DNA of 8,408 nucleotides from Chloroflexota bacterium (GCA_005879775.1 VBJX01000152.1:1-8408), one strand, 5' to 3'. Counted from the stretch's first letter, positions 1-6,094 are shown. Translations and numbers: made by a program. The notes: a model not told the origin generated them from the sequence alone.

Positions 1-93
1 CGGCCTATTGGGTCACTTGCCGTCTGGTCATCGCCGCATAGCGAGCGTAGCCTCATTGCTGGCTGCCCGCCCACTGCATGCCTAGCACAGACC

Positions 94-100
94 GAAGGAG
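94..100 (+). promoter_or_regulatory. Shine-Dalgarno site that fixes the start of the Tat-repeat gene
   Basis: GAAGGAG lies 7 bases before the ATG at 108. The in-frame ATG at 78 has no such site, so translation most likely starts at 108. The core is embedded in the palindrome GGAGCTCC at 97-104. Confidence 0.7.
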
Positions 101-107
101 CTCCTCG

Positions 108-989
108 ATGACCGCCACCCTGCCAGCCGCTCCGGCATCCAAGTCACCTTCGCGCCGCGCCGTGCTGGCCGGTGCCCTCGGGGGCCTGGGCGCACTCGCA
201 GCCTCGGCCATGGCTCGCGTCAACCAGGTGCGGGCCGCCGGCGATGACAACTCCCCGATCCTTGTCGGCAGCACCTTCCTCGATGTGCAAACGGGTACCT
301 ATCTGTCCGATTCGGCAAACAACAACACGGTCTTGACCGCCGTGAGCTCGTCCGCCGGCGGCCACGGCGGTGGGACGGCGCTCGCCGGCGCGAGCGGAAG
401 CGGTTATGGGGTCGCTGGCTCCAGCAACTCGAGCCGCGGCGTCTCCGGCTCCAGCAGCTCGGGCTATGGGGTCTACGGCTCCAGCAGCTCGAGCTACGGT
501 GTCGTCGGCTCCAGCAGCTCGTTCGTCGGCGTCTCCGGCTCCAGCGCCTCGGACGTCGGCGTCTCCGGCTACAGCAGCTCGAGCCATGGGGTCTACGGCT
601 CCAACAGCTCGTCCTCGCTGGCCGCCAGCGTGGGCCGGTCATTGAACAACAGCACCGGCGTCCAGGGCATCAGCGGCAGTGCCTCGCTGCCGGCTGCCAA
701 GGCCAAGACCGGGGTCTACGGCTACGCCGCCCAGGACAGCAGCGCGCGCGGCGTGATCGGCGAGGCGACCAGCGGGCACGGAGTGCACGGCATCGCCACG
801 TCCGGCTACGCCGGCTACTTCGCCGGCAAGGTGTACACCACCAAGTTCGTCGAGATGCAGGAGATCACGGCCCCTGCCGCTCCGGGCCTGAACAAGGCCC
901 GCCTCTTCCTGCGCGACAACGGCGGCAAGACCCAGCTGTGCGTGCGCTTCAACACCGGTGGGGTCCTGGTCATCAAAACTCAGCCATAG
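108..989 (+). CDS. Tat-exported decapeptide-repeat (tail-fibre-like) protein
   Basis: A 293-residue secreted protein of unknown function. The N-terminus has a twin-arginine signal: S15-R16-R17-A-V-L, a hydrophobic Ala/Gly/Leu segment to about residue 36, and a plausible cleavage after the Ala-Ala at 43-44, so it is probably exported folded. Residues 101-170 are seven consecutive 10-residue units of the type GVSGSSSSGY, with Val or another small hydrophobic residue at fixed positions, as expected for a beta-solenoid or fibre. The last ~45 residues (FVEMQEITAPAAPGLNKAR onward, through DNGGKTQLCVRF) resemble a C-terminal module that I recall on other Gly/Ser-repeat surface proteins of soil Chloroflexota and actinobacteria; this is recollection, not a search. 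The ATG at 108 was preferred over 78 because of its Shine-Dalgarno site and because the Tat motif then sits near the N-terminus. A possible but weak promoter (TTGCCG at 17-22) lies upstream. It is apparently monocistronic, with a hairpin directly after the stop. An adhesin, envelope or sheath role is inference. Confidence 0.85.
   Translation: MTATLPAAPASKSPSRRAVLAGALGGLGALAASAMARVNQVRAAGDDNSPILVGSTFLDVQTGTYLSDSANNNTVLTAVSSSAGGHGGGTALAGASGSGYGVAGSSNSSRGVSGSSSSGYGVYGSSSSSYGVVGSSSSFVGVSGSSASDVGVSGYSSSSHGVYGSNSSSSLAASVGRSLNNSTGVQGISGSASLPAAKAKTGVYGYAAQDSSARGVIGEATSGHGVHGIATSGYAGYFAGKVYTTKFVEMQEITAPAAPGLNKARLFLRDNGGKTQLCVRFNTGGVLVIKTQP
408..617 (+). repeat. Seven in-frame 30-bp coding repeats
   Basis: The units start at 408, 438, 468, 498, 528, 558 and 588. 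Each encodes ten residues beginning GV[AYSV]G and continuing with a Ser-rich run. The DNA core GGCTCCAGCAGCTCG is nearly identical in several units, which points to recent expansion by slippage or unequal recombination. The array stays in the reading frame and has no spacers. Confidence 0.9.
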
Positions 990-990
990 G

Positions 991-1018
991 GGTCGCTCGG
1001 GACGCCGAGGCGACCTTT
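991..1018 (+). terminator. Candidate intrinsic terminator after the Tat-repeat gene
   Basis: GGTCGC at 991-996 pairs with GCGACC at 1010-1015, and TCGG at 997-1000 pairs with CCGA at 1005-1008. This gives a 10-bp stem with one bulged G (1009) and a GACG loop, followed by TTT at 1016-1018. It begins two bases after the stop codon. The T tract is short, so efficiency is uncertain. Confidence 0.5.
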
Positions 1019-1041
1019 ACTGGGGCTTCGGCCCGACCTCG

Positions 1042-1047
1042 TAGAAT
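1042..1047 (+). promoter_or_regulatory. -10 element of a probable leaderless promoter (aldehyde dehydrogenase)
   Basis: TAGAAT is separated from the ATG at 1055 by only 7 bases (TAGAATgctcccgATG), which would place the transcription start at or next to the start codon. No Shine-Dalgarno site is present. No good -35 is visible at 16-18 bases; TTTACT at 1016-1021 is too far upstream. Confidence 0.5.
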
Positions 1048-1054
1048 GCTCCCG

Positions 1055-2448
1055 ATGACCACCGAGGTCGCTTCAGAAACCGTCCCGATCTACCTGGCCG
1101 GCGAATTCGTGCGTGCGGGCACGCCGCTCGAGGTGCACGACCCTGCCACCGGCGACCTGGTGGCGACCACCTGGCAGGCGGGCCCCGAGGAGCTGGAGCG
1201 AGCCACCGTGGCGGCAGTCGAGACGTTCGACAAGACGCGGCGCCTGGCCAGCTACGAGCGTCGGGACGCGCTGGCCCACGTCGCCAGCCGGATCGAGGCC
1301 GATGTCGACGAGCTCGCCGAGCTGCTCACGCGGCGCTCACCTTCCGCACCGCCGGCGAGGAGGCGCTGCGCATCAACGGTGAGTGGCTGCCGCTCGACTG
1401 GACCGCCGCCAACCGCGGACGGAGCGGGATCGTGCGGCGCTACCCGATCGGGCCGGTGGCCGGCATCAGCCCGTTCAACTTCCCGATCAACCTGGCCGCG
1501 CACAAGGTCGCCCCGGCGATCGCCGCCGGCTGCAGCATCGTGCTCAAGCCACCCAGCAAGGACCCGCTGATCATGCTGCGCATCGCCCGCTACCTCGACG
1601 AGACAAACCTGCCCAAGGGGGCGGTCAGCATCCTGCCCATGGATCGACCCACCGGGGATCGGATGGTTGCCGACGATCGGTTCAAGCTCCTCAGCTTCAC
1701 CGGCAGCCCATCGGTCGGCTGGAAGATGAAGGCCGATGCCGGCAAGAAGAAAGTGGTCCTGGAGCTTGGCGGCAACGCGGGCGCGATCGTAGACGAGACC
1801 GCAGACCTCGATTGGGCGGTCGCGCGCCTGGTCTTCGGCTCGTTCGCCTACTCCGGCCAGGTCTGCATCAGCGTGCAGCGCATCTACGTGGTGGCCTCGG
1901 TCTTCGATGACTTCCAGCGCCGCTTCGTCGACAAGGTGCGCCAGCTCAAGCTCGGCAGCCCGCTCGATCCTGCCACCGACGTGGGGCCGATGGTCGACGC
2001 CAAGGCCGTGGCCCGCACCCGTGAGTGGGTCGGCGAGGCGCTCGGCCAGGGAGCGAAGGCGCTCACCGGCGGCGAGCCGGATGGGCTCTTCTACCCGCCC
2101 ACCGTGCTGGTCGACGTGCCAAAGGACGCGCGGGTCTGCGGCGAGGAGGTCTTCGCCCCGGTCGTCAACCTCTTCCCGGTCGCGGACTTTGCCGAGGCGA
2201 TCGCGCAGATCAATGACAGCCAGTTCGGGCTGCAGTGCGGCGTCTTCACCAACGACCTGGAGCGCACGCTGCTCGCCCACGACGAGCTCGAGGTGGGCGG
2301 GATCATCGTCAACGACATCCCGACCTGGCGGACCGATCCGATGCCGTACGGCGGGGTGAAGGACTCCGGGCTGGGGCGCGAGGGGCTGCGCTGGTCGATC
2401 GAGGACATGACCGAGCCGCGCCTGCTCGCCTTCGCGCGCCCGCTCTGA
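1055..2448 (+). pseudogene. Aldehyde dehydrogenase (family 21-like), disrupted by an internal frame-shifting deletion
   Basis: The locus encodes one NAD(P)-dependent aldehyde dehydrogenase in two frames. The first frame starts at ATG 1055 and gives a normal N-terminal part (motifs IYLAGEF and EVHDPATGDLVA) up to DELAELLTR near 1333. From about 1333 the protein continues one frame over with ALTFRTAGEEALRINGEW. In related enzymes these two segments are separated by roughly 15-17 residues of the type EAGKPIKDARxEVARA. That stretch is absent, so about 46 or 49 bp appear to be missing; the length must be 1 modulo 3 to restore the frame. Restored length would be about 480 residues, normal for the family. 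The junction lies in a short direct repeat (gctcac at 1324-1329 and 1335-1340). As written no full-length enzyme can be made, but an assembly error is at least as likely as true gene decay. It opens the + strand run that continues with the Rieske gene. Confidence 0.82.
1432..2448 (+). CDS. Catalytic and C-terminal part of the aldehyde dehydrogenase
   Basis: This is the intact second frame of the disrupted gene. Homology reaches back to about 1333, but the first candidate start is the GTG at 1432, giving 338 residues. Counted from it: oxyanion-hole Asn16 in SPFNFP, cofactor Lys39 in VLKPPSK, the FTGSPSVG nucleotide loop at 89-96, general base Glu111 in LELGGN, and nucleophile Cys145 in SGQVCIS. 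Further on are EEVFAPVV (cofactor ribose Glu) and the closing motif PYGGVKDSGLGREG. All catalytic residues are present. The wording around FNFPINLAAHKVAPAIAAGC and GKKKVVLELGGN recalls the ALDH family 21A1-like group, near lactaldehyde and non-phosphorylating glyceraldehyde-3-phosphate dehydrogenases. The substrate is not determinable here. Without the N-terminal cofactor-domain segment this fragment is unlikely to be an active enzyme. Confidence 0.85.
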   Translation: MRRYPIGPVAGISPFNFPINLAAHKVAPAIAAGCSIVLKPPSKDPLIMLRIARYLDETNLPKGAVSILPMDRPTGDRMVADDRFKLLSFTGSPSVGWKMKADAGKKKVVLELGGNAGAIVDETADLDWAVARLVFGSFAYSGQVCISVQRIYVVASVFDDFQRRFVDKVRQLKLGSPLDPATDVGPMVDAKAVARTREWVGEALGQGAKALTGGEPDGLFYPPTVLVDVPKDARVCGEEVFAPVVNLFPVADFAEAIAQINDSQFGLQCGVFTNDLERTLLAHDELEVGGIIVNDIPTWRTDPMPYGGVKDSGLGREGLRWSIEDMTEPRLLAFARPL

Positions 2449-2501
2449 TCGTCCCATTGGCTGAAGCCGCCGCAACTGCCCCATAGCCTGCCCCGCGCTA
2501 C

Positions 2502-2786
2502 GTGATTCCCGTGGAGCTCGACGGGCGGCCGGTGGTCCTGGTGCGCCACGCCGGCGAGTTCTTCGCGGTGCAGAACAACTGCAGCCACAAGGATTTTCCG
2601 CTCTCCGAGGCCGGCTTCGACCCGCGGGACGAGGTGCTCGTCTGCGCCTGGCACGGCGGTTGCTTCGACATCCGCACCGGGGCGGCGGTGGTGCTGCCGG
2701 CGGTAGAGCCGGTCGAGACGTTTCCGGTCCGGGTCAGCGCCGATGGCTGGGTCGAGATCGGGCTGACCGGCAGCCTGGCCCGCTAG
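2502..2786 (+). CDS. Small Rieske [2Fe-2S] ferredoxin-type protein
   Basis: A 94-residue protein consisting of one Rieske domain. The cluster ligands are visible: Cys27-Ser-His29 (NCSHKDFPL) and Cys48-Ala-Trp-His51 (VCAWHGGCFDIRTG), the two boxes being 18 residues apart. There is no signal peptide or membrane segment, so it is probably a cytoplasmic electron carrier of the BphF/NirD-like type. The only start after the upstream stop is GTG 2502, and it has no Shine-Dalgarno site. Upstream in the same frame, past a TAG at 2484-2486, the sequence reads VPLAEAAATAP, which looks like the usual first strand of such domains. The true N-terminus may therefore be longer and interrupted here. It lies 53 bases after the aldehyde dehydrogenase and its stop overlaps the Shine-Dalgarno site of the next gene. 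Its redox partner is unknown. Confidence 0.85.
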   Translation: MIPVELDGRPVVLVRHAGEFFAVQNNCSHKDFPLSEAGFDPRDEVLVCAWHGGCFDIRTGAAVVLPAVEPVETFPVRVSADGWVEIGLTGSLAR

Positions 2787-2798
2787 GGAGCTGCCCGC

Positions 2799-3578
2799 TT
2801 GTCGATCGAGGCGCTTCCCTTCGTGAACTGGATCTTCTGGGCCACCCTGGGGACGGGCTCGGCACTGGTGGTGGGGCTCACCGAGCTGCTGGGTGGCACG
2901 ACGCGCGGGTATCGGCTCTTCATGGCGTTCCTGCTGGTGGCCGTCGCCGGGATCCTCCTGCTCTCCGAGCTGAACCTGGTGTCCGGTTCCTTCGGCGATG
3001 CGACAGCCGATACGCGTCGCCTCCTGGTCTGGCTGGTTGCTGCGCTCGCCACCGCGTACCTGCTCGCCTCCCTCGCCAGGCTGCCGCGCAGCGGGTTGGC
3101 GATCGCGGCCGGCTTGGCCGGGGTCAGTGCCCTCACCGTCCTGGCGGCCGCCGGCGACACGTTGAGCGCATCGCTCTTCACCGCCCAGCTGATCCTTGCG
3201 GCGCTGGCGCTCGGGGCCGTGAGTGACGCAATGCTGCTCGGGCACTGGTACCTGGTGACCCCGCGCCTCTCCCCCGCGCCGCTGCTGCGCATGATGTGGC
3301 TCCTCCTCATCGTGCTGCTCTTGCAGGTCTTGACCTTCGCCATCGCCATCCTGGCGATCAGCTCGGGGCCCCTGGCGGGGCCGATCGGCTGGCTCACCTG
3401 GCTTCGCGTCCTGGTGGGGATCGGACTGCCGATCGTGATCACTGTCCTCGCCATGCTCGCCAGCCGCGCCGCCTCGCTGCAGGCCAGCACGGGGCTCCTC
3501 TACATCGGGCTGGCGTTCGTGGCGGCCGGCTCGATTGCCGGGGCGAGCATCACCTACCTGACCGGCGTGCCTGTCTGA
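2799..3578 (+). CDS. Eight-helix integral membrane protein of unknown function
   Basis: A 259-residue, very hydrophobic protein. Probable membrane spans are at about 8-31, 39-60, 74-95, 99-118, 125-148, 162-188, 197-222 and 230-255. The start is TTG 2799, supported by AGGGAG at 2785-2790 eight bases upstream; that site overlaps the Rieske stop codon, suggesting translational coupling. The most distinctive motif is LLGHWYLVTPRLSPAPLLRM at residues 147-166, between spans 5 and 6. It holds the only His of the protein (149) next to aromatics, which could bind a cofactor or quinone. I cannot name the family. Its place between a Rieske protein and a molybdopterin synthase makes a membrane electron-transfer or metal-related role plausible, but nothing in the sequence proves it. 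Confidence 0.8.
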   Translation: MSIEALPFVNWIFWATLGTGSALVVGLTELLGGTTRGYRLFMAFLLVAVAGILLLSELNLVSGSFGDATADTRRLLVWLVAALATAYLLASLARLPRSGLAIAAGLAGVSALTVLAAAGDTLSASLFTAQLILAALALGAVSDAMLLGHWYLVTPRLSPAPLLRMMWLLLIVLLLQVLTFAIAILAISSGPLAGPIGWLTWLRVLVGIGLPIVITVLAMLASRAASLQASTGLLYIGLAFVAAGSIAGASITYLTGVPV

Positions 3579-3583
3579 GGCCG

Positions 3584-4211
3584 ATGTCGATGCAGGTCAA
3601 CGTTCGCTGCTTCGCCATCCTGCGTGAGCTGGCAGCCGACCGGGTGAGGCTGGAGCTGGCCGACGGGGCGACCCTGTCCGATGCCTGGGATGCGCTGCAG
3701 GAGCAGTTTCCGGCCGTGACGCCGCATCGGCCATACGTGCGCGGGGCCCGGAACAGCCAGTACGCCGATTGGGAGGTCTCTCTTGCCGAGGGTGATGAGA
3801 TCGCCTTCCTGCCGCCGGTCAGCGGAGGCTCAGGTCCAACCGGGCTCACCGCCACGGAGATCGACGTGGCGCGGCTCGAGCGCGCGGTTGCGGGAGAGGG
3901 TCACGGCGCGCTGGTCACGTTCGTCGGTCGCGCCCGGAACCGGGCCGACGATGGGAGAGAGGTCACCGATCCTGGCCCAGATCGCGGCGGAGGCCGAGGC
4001 GCGCTGGCCGGGGACTTCGGTGGCGGTCGTGCACCGTACCGGGATGGTGGCGCTGGGTGAGGTGGCGGTGGCGATCGTGACCGCCTCCCCCCACCGCTCG
4101 GCGGCCTACGACGCCAGCCGGTACGTGATTGAGGAGCTCAAGCAGCGGCTGCCGATCTGGAAGCGTGAGCGTTTCACCGACGGCACGGAGTGGAAGCGCC
4201 CCGGAGCCTAG
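3584..4211 (+). pseudogene. MoaD-MoaE fusion (molybdopterin synthase), disrupted by an internal deletion
   Basis: Molybdopterin synthase converts cyclic pyranopterin monophosphate to molybdopterin. MoaD carries the sulfur on its C-terminal Gly-Gly and MoaE is the catalytic subunit. Here residues 1-82 are MoaD (VRCFAILREL through FLPPVSGG). The frame continues without a stop into MoaE (GALVTFVGRARN), a fusion like MoaX of Mycobacterium tuberculosis. After GREV, near 3965, the MoaE frame shifts: SPILAQIAAEAEARW, HRTG, SPHR and the catalytic-Lys region EELKQRLPIWKRE follow one frame over to the TAG at 4209-4211. The usual LEYEAYxxMA segment is missing, implying loss of about 35, 38 or 41 bp (2 modulo 3). 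Restoring 38 bp gives about 221 residues. The start is ATG 3584 or ATG 3590; GAGG at 3577-3580 is better spaced for 3590. Only 5 bases separate it from the membrane protein gene. Whether the break is real or an assembly fault is unresolved. Confidence 0.82.
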
Positions 4212-4756
4212 TCGCCCATTAGTCCTTGCAGCCAGCGGTCCGCGGCGGACATGGACCGCAGTCGGACGACCGTAAGATCCGGCCGCGCGGCCAGGAGTGC
4301 CGTGTAGCGACGGCGTCGATCTCGATGGGTGCTCAGGATCCACCACAGCAGGCCGTCGCGACGCAGCAGTTGGGACGCCCGCTCACGGTTCCCCGTGCCC
4401 GGCCAGAGCTCCTGACGGGTGCGCACGCGGCGCCAGGTGCGGCCGGCGTACTGGCGAAGGATGACCGGCAGGGCAGGGTCGAGCCAGACGATGACCTGCG
4501 CTCGGCTCCAGACGAGGTCGCGGGCCACCGAGTAGTTGCCATCGACGACCCAGGAGTCGCCGGCCACCGCCTTGCTGACCCGCTCACGAAACAGCTCATC
4601 GGGCGCCTCCGTCCAGCCAGCCTCCCAATGGAGCGCGTCGAGCTCGAAATAGGCAAGACCGAGCCTCGCGGAGAGCCTGCGTGCCAGGGTCGACTTGCCC
4701 GACGCGCTGGTCCCCACGACGCTGATGCGGCGGTTCGGGAACGGACCGGCGGTCAT
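4208..4756 (-). CDS. P-loop nucleotide kinase, adenylate-kinase-like / FlaR (topology modulation) family
   Basis: A complete 182-residue soluble protein. The Walker A loop is GTSASGKST (15-23), followed by ARRLSARLGLAYFELDALHW, where the LDALHW motif is typical of FlaR-like P-loop kinases. Further marks are WVVDGNYS (likely substrate side), VIVWLDP (Walker B-like strand) and the basic stretch RTWRRVRTRQELWPGTGNRE, which resembles the lid of this family. The natural substrate of the family is not established. The start is ATG at 4756, with GGGAG five bases upstream on the minus strand. A TAGAAT -10 box lies about 30 bases ahead of it. The gene is convergent with the MoaDE locus, sharing its last four bases, and divergent from the zinc-ribbon gene. 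Confidence 0.85.
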   Translation of the reverse strand: MTAGPFPNRRISVVGTSASGKSTLARRLSARLGLAYFELDALHWEAGWTEAPDELFRERVSKAVAGDSWVVDGNYSVARDLVWSRAQVIVWLDPALPVILRQYAGRTWRRVRTRQELWPGTGNRERASQLLRRDGLLWWILSTHRDRRRRYTALLAARPDLTVVRLRSMSAADRWLQGLMGD

Positions 4757-4786
4757 TGGAGCTCCCTCAGTCCGGTGGCGGCCGAC

Positions 4787-4792
4787 ATTCTA
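4787..4792 (-). promoter_or_regulatory. -10 element for the P-loop kinase gene
   Basis: Minus-strand TAGAAT (plus strand attcta) lies 30 bases upstream of the kinase ATG, leaving room for a ~20-25 base leader that contains the Shine-Dalgarno site. No clear -35 is seen. Confidence 0.4.
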
Positions 4793-4878
4793 TGGGCAGC
4801 GAGTTGAGGCAGCGAGCTGCCGATCCAGCGCTCGCCCCTCTCGTCTCGAGCCCAGTGGCGCCCGGACGCACCGGCGTG

Positions 4879-4884
4879 CACAAT
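4879..4884 (+). promoter_or_regulatory. -10-like element of a probable leaderless promoter (zinc-ribbon gene)
   Basis: The sequence reads CACAATgcccgcctgATG, with 9 bases between the hexamer and the ATG at 4894 and no Shine-Dalgarno site. The arrangement matches those ahead of 1055 and 7262, but the hexamer is a poorer match. Confidence 0.35.
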
Positions 4885-4893
4885 GCCCGCCTG

Positions 4894-6051
4894 ATGTCGA
4901 CCCCCAAGCCGGGCCAGATCCAGTGCCCGACCTGTCATCGCGCCACGCCCCCGACGGCGTTCTGCACCCAGTGCGGCGCGCCGATTCCCCCCGCAACGCG
5001 GGCTCGGCCACGCGGGCTTGGGCGCGAAGAGCTTGACGAGCGGAGGCGTGCCCGACGCCCGGGTGACATGCCGTTCCGCCGTGGCGTTCCGGTCGGCGAG
5101 CCTGGCGAGCAGCCGTTCCGTGCTGAGCCGTTTCGTCCCGAGCCGGAGGATGAGCTCGTGCGCCAGCCCGGACCTGCGGGCGGGGAGGGGGAGCCTCGAG
5201 TCGACAACACGCCCCCTGGCTTCGACAGTCGACCGGTTGAGCCGCCCCCGGAGCCCGTCCCGACCTTCGCTGCGCCGACTCCGGCACCGCCAGCTCCCGC
5301 GTCGTCGTCCGCTGCCGAGCCTCCACGCCCCGCCCCGACTCCGGTTCCCGTGCCGCCGGTTGCCGCGCTGAGGGACGAGGAAGAGCCCGTCTGGCCAGGA
5401 GCCAACCAGGACTATCCCGCGGCTGAGCCGTATGCCGAGCAATACGGGGCACCGGCGTATGACGACGAGCGCGAGCGACGCTCGGGACTGGTCGGCCCGC
5501 TGGCGGTGGTCGCCTTCGTGGCACTGGGGGTGATGGCCATCGGAATCGGGGCGGTCATCTCCGGAATCCTGGGCGCGGGCGCCCAGGCGACGCCGTCACC
5601 CACCCCGCTCGTCAGCCAGGCGCCGGCCTCGACGGGTCCCAGCGGCGCGCCCAGCCCGACCAGCAGTGTGGTCCCGACGCCGAGCGTGGCTCCCACCCCC
5701 GAGCAGCCGGTCGTCTTCCCCGACGGGTTCACCGCGCATGTCGAGCCATGCGCCGAGCAGCCCACCAGCATCGACGGCTGCGACTCGGACGGAGCGACGG
5801 TCACCGGAGACACCGTGTGGGTCTGGATCGGCTTTCACCAGGGAGGTGATGGCGACACGCTGTCGGTCACGATCCTCGATTCGAATGCCAGCGCGGTCAG
5901 GGACGGGAGCATCGACCTGGGCGACATCTGCTCGTCGTGCAACGGCTACGCCCGCTTCCGGTTCAGCGGCCTCTCGCCGGGCAGCTACACGATCAAGGTC
6001 GAGCGGAACGGAGAGTTCGCCGACGAGGCGACGTTCGCCGTCGCCGGTTAG
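4894..6051 (+). CDS. Zinc-ribbon, proline-rich, single-pass membrane protein with extracytoplasmic domain
   Basis: A 385-residue protein of unknown function with four parts. Residues 11-27 form a zinc ribbon (CPTC ... CTQC: Cys11, 14, 24, 27). About 30-195 is a disordered linker, charged at first and then rich in Pro/Ala/Glu. Residues 198-228 are one membrane span (GLVGPLAVVAFVALGVMAIG and following), preceded by DERERR, which suggests a cytoplasmic N-terminus. Residues 232-275 are a Ser/Thr/Pro linker and 276-385 an outside domain with beta-rich, Ig-like character (GDTLSVTILDSN, GLSPGSYTIKVERNGEF). The outside domain has four Cys (286, 296, 346, 349) that could form disulfides. The frame is open further upstream to 4756, but ATG 4894 directly precedes the zinc ribbon and has a -10-like box just ahead; GTG 4876 is an alternative. 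The layout resembles zinc-ribbon sensor or envelope proteins, but no specific role can be assigned. Confidence 0.8.
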   Translation: MSTPKPGQIQCPTCHRATPPTAFCTQCGAPIPPATRARPRGLGREELDERRRARRPGDMPFRRGVPVGEPGEQPFRAEPFRPEPEDELVRQPGPAGGEGEPRVDNTPPGFDSRPVEPPPEPVPTFAAPTPAPPAPASSSAAEPPRPAPTPVPVPPVAALRDEEEPVWPGANQDYPAAEPYAEQYGAPAYDDERERRSGLVGPLAVVAFVALGVMAIGIGAVISGILGAGAQATPSPTPLVSQAPASTGPSGAPSPTSSVVPTPSVAPTPEQPVVFPDGFTAHVEPCAEQPTSIDGCDSDGATVTGDTVWVWIGFHQGGDGDTLSVTILDSNASAVRDGSIDLGDICSSCNGYARFRFSGLSPGSYTIKVERNGEFADEATFAVAG

Positions 6052-6078
6052 CCTCGCTGGTTAGCGCCCGCTCGGGCG

Positions 6079-6094
6079 GGCCGGGATCCCGGCC
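6079..6094. repeat. Perfect 16-bp palindrome at the 3' end of the ureohydrolase gene
   Basis: ggccgggatcccggcc is its own reverse complement and lies within the last codons of the minus-strand gene. A second hairpin, gcccg-ct-cgggc at 6066-6077, is adjacent. Between two convergent genes these could act as 3'-end structures, but there is no T tract on either side. Confidence 0.5.

Noticed and set aside
78..107. Upstream in-frame ATG at 78 as start of the Tat-repeat gene
   Set aside because: It has no ribosome binding site and would push the twin-arginine motif deeper into the protein; ATG 108 has a well-spaced GAAGGAG.
408..617. CRISPR-like array of ~30-bp repeats
   Set aside because: The repeats are contiguous with no unique spacers, keep the reading frame and encode a periodic peptide.
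144..642. Long minus-strand open frames opposite the repeat region
   Set aside because: Low-complexity Arg/Ala-rich products caused by the 30-bp repeats on high-GC DNA; no start context or recognisable motif.
1252..2484. 410-codon open frame antisense to the aldehyde dehydrogenase
   Set aside because: It mirrors the codon-position GC bias of the real gene, and the product shows no family motif, whereas the plus strand holds all aldehyde dehydrogenase active-site motifs.
2484..2486. Amber stop read through as pyrrolysine or another residue in the Rieske leader
   Set aside because: There is no downstream insertion structure or decoding gene in view, and a downstream GTG exists; a mutation or sequencing error is simpler.
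2091..3245. 384-codon minus-strand open frame across the Rieske and membrane genes
   Set aside because: It spans three plus-strand loci and has a charged, low-complexity composition; it is a shadow of strong codon bias.
1325..3970. Programmed ribosomal frameshifting in the aldehyde dehydrogenase and MoaE
   Set aside because: No slippery heptamer is apparent at the junctions and, more importantly, conserved residues are missing there, which a frameshift alone cannot restore.
4226..4807. Plus-strand open frame opposite the P-loop kinase
   Set aside because: The minus strand has a complete kinase with Walker A motif, Shine-Dalgarno site and -10 box; the plus-strand product has no recognisable domain.
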